Below are positions 63,281 to 64,000 of a DNA stretch of 64,000 nt, one piece after another (position 1 is the stretch's first letter; every line of letters begins with the position of its first letter). The stretch comes from JARRQJ01 sp963810615. GTDB lineage: Bacteria > Pseudomonadota > Gammaproteobacteria > DRLM01. The translations under genes were made by a program, and so were the position numbers. The notes below the pieces were generated by a model. That model was not told the origin of the DNA. It was given only the letters and a program-made list of their open reading frames with translations, and did not search any database. Where the stretch lies: positions 124,001 to 188,000 of the forward strand of contig CAWEOA010000008.1 in the NCBI GenBank assembly GCA_963810615.1, written 5' to 3'.

Positions 63281-63780
63281 GAGAATTCTACTGCTTCAAT
63301 ATTTAAAATTTGATGATGGTGTCCAGGGAAATCCCCGTCGCCATGCTGCCGGCGACGTTGACCGCCAGATTGTCGCTGTGCCCTTCGTTATGGGGCGTGC
63401 GCTTTTGCTGAGCTTCATTGTCGACTGCGGCACAGACGGCATAAAGAATGATTCCATTCGCTTTTGAAATAGCCCCGGTCTGGAACCACGGTAAGTTCCT
63501 GGGTGCCCATCGTTGCCCGTGCGGCTTTCGCCCTCGGTAAACGCTTCATACGAATGTCCCAAGAAACAACATGTATGAATCATATCAAGGCTGGCGTTTT
63601 GACACACTCTGGGCCGGATACAGTCTGTTGCCTAAGGGGTCGGGCACGAAATCGGCTATCGGGTTTTTAGTCTTTCCAGGGGGATTCAGCGATTTACCCG
63701 CGAGTGTCAAATGCCAGGTGGATTCTCGCGAAGTGGGTGGGTTATGCTTCTTAACGCCCCCCGTAACGGACGATTTGCCC
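63281..63780. other. Region upstream of modA and of the transglutaminase gene
   Basis: 500 bases between divergent genes. On the minus strand, 63299 upward, a frame without a start codon ends in SDNLAVNVAGSMATGISLD then TIIKF and a stop, which looks like the C-terminal end of an outer-membrane protein ending in Phe. It is cut by a stop after about 80 codons and may be a gene remnant. The rest, 63600-63780, holds nothing recognisable. Confidence 0.3.
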
Positions 63781-64000
63781 ATGTGGTTACGCACTAGCTG
63801 CGATTTGGCATTTGATATCTCAGTGTCTATTCCCTTTGTGCTGATGCTGAGGCCCCGCAGCGGTGCCCAGCAATGGATCGCGCGCGAGGAATACAGGCTG
63901 GAGCCAAGCGTACCCGTATTCGAATTCACGGATGGCTACGGCAACCTCTGCCAACGCCTCATTGCTCTCCCTGGTCCCTTCGCGGTGCGCACCAGTGCCG
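63781..64000 (+). CDS. Transglutaminase-family protein, N-terminal part (runs off the window)
   Basis: An open frame from ATG 63781 to the window end encodes 73 residues. The segment FVLMLRPRSGAQQWIAREEY followed by LEPSVPVFEFTDGYGNLCQR is typical of the N-terminal beta domain found in bacterial transglutaminase-like cysteine peptidases, before the catalytic core. The catalytic part is outside the window. Only the N-terminal signature supports the call. Confidence 0.75.
   Translation, partial: MWLRTSCDLAFDISVSIPFVLMLRPRSGAQQWIAREEYRLEPSVPVFEFTDGYGNLCQRLIALPGPFAVRTSA

Overview
This is a 64 kb, visibly GC-rich chromosomal stretch with tightly packed, often overlapping genes. The gene content (Mpl, UbiX, an 814-residue FadE, DedA/PAP2/LssY fusion, AcrAB-OprM-type pump with TetR regulator, MoxR/Bat operon, several c-di-GMP proteins) points to a free-living Gammaproteobacterium. 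The two giant multiheme cytochromes suggest a lineage that exchanges electrons with minerals, electrodes or other extracellular partners. A member of the Chromatiales-like groups would fit, but genus cannot be fixed from the sequence alone. No rRNA, tRNA, CRISPR array, transposase or phage gene was seen.

Layout. 1-2.5 kb: mpl (5' end outside the window), ubiX and a stand-alone LON-domain gene, joined by ATGA overlaps. 2.7-6.2 kb: an unrecognised gene, a TIGR03790-like exported protein with a TPR insertion, and two palindromic dispersed repeats. 6.2-11.3 kb (minus): LemA plus M48 protease pair and a TPR-methyltransferase. 12-14.2 kb: membrane diguanylate cyclase paired with an orphan PhnD-like binding protein. 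14.8-21.9 kb: MoxR-DUF58-DUF4381-BatA-BatB/C-BatD operon. 21.9-25.9 kb (minus): DgkA, a DedA-PAP2-LssY fusion whose PAP2 motifs are lost, and an ArnT-like glycosyltransferase. 26.1-29.7 kb: diguanylate cyclase, PilZ protein and GGDEF-EAL protein. 29.9-36.7 kb: a beta-oxidation operon (YiiX-like hydrolase, FadE, thiolase, FadB-type protein).

36.7-48.8 kb is the most striking part. Five minus-strand genes in a row encode a predicted bis-heme b-type membrane protein, a 21-heme cytochrome c, a 42-heme cytochrome c built largely from 279-bp tandem repeats, a small exported protein, and an AMIN-TPR-beta-barrel outer-membrane protein. Divergent from them lie a membrane-anchored Fe-S/FAD oxidoreductase and a periplasmic Sel1-ankyrin protein. 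Read together, these could form a complete electron path from the cytoplasm or quinone pool to the cell surface, or the reverse. This is inference from content and order, and it is the best candidate for an undescribed system here.

49-51.2 kb: acyl-CoA synthetase and acyl-CoA thioesterase. 51.3-57.9 kb (minus): RND efflux operon with a distal TetR gene and a TtgR/AcrR-like operator before the first gene. 58-64 kb: a DUF1272 protein, EamA transporter, DsbA-like thiol oxidoreductase, secreted phosphoesterase with a clear terminator, ModA without its permease, and the first 73 codons of a transglutaminase-family gene running off the window.
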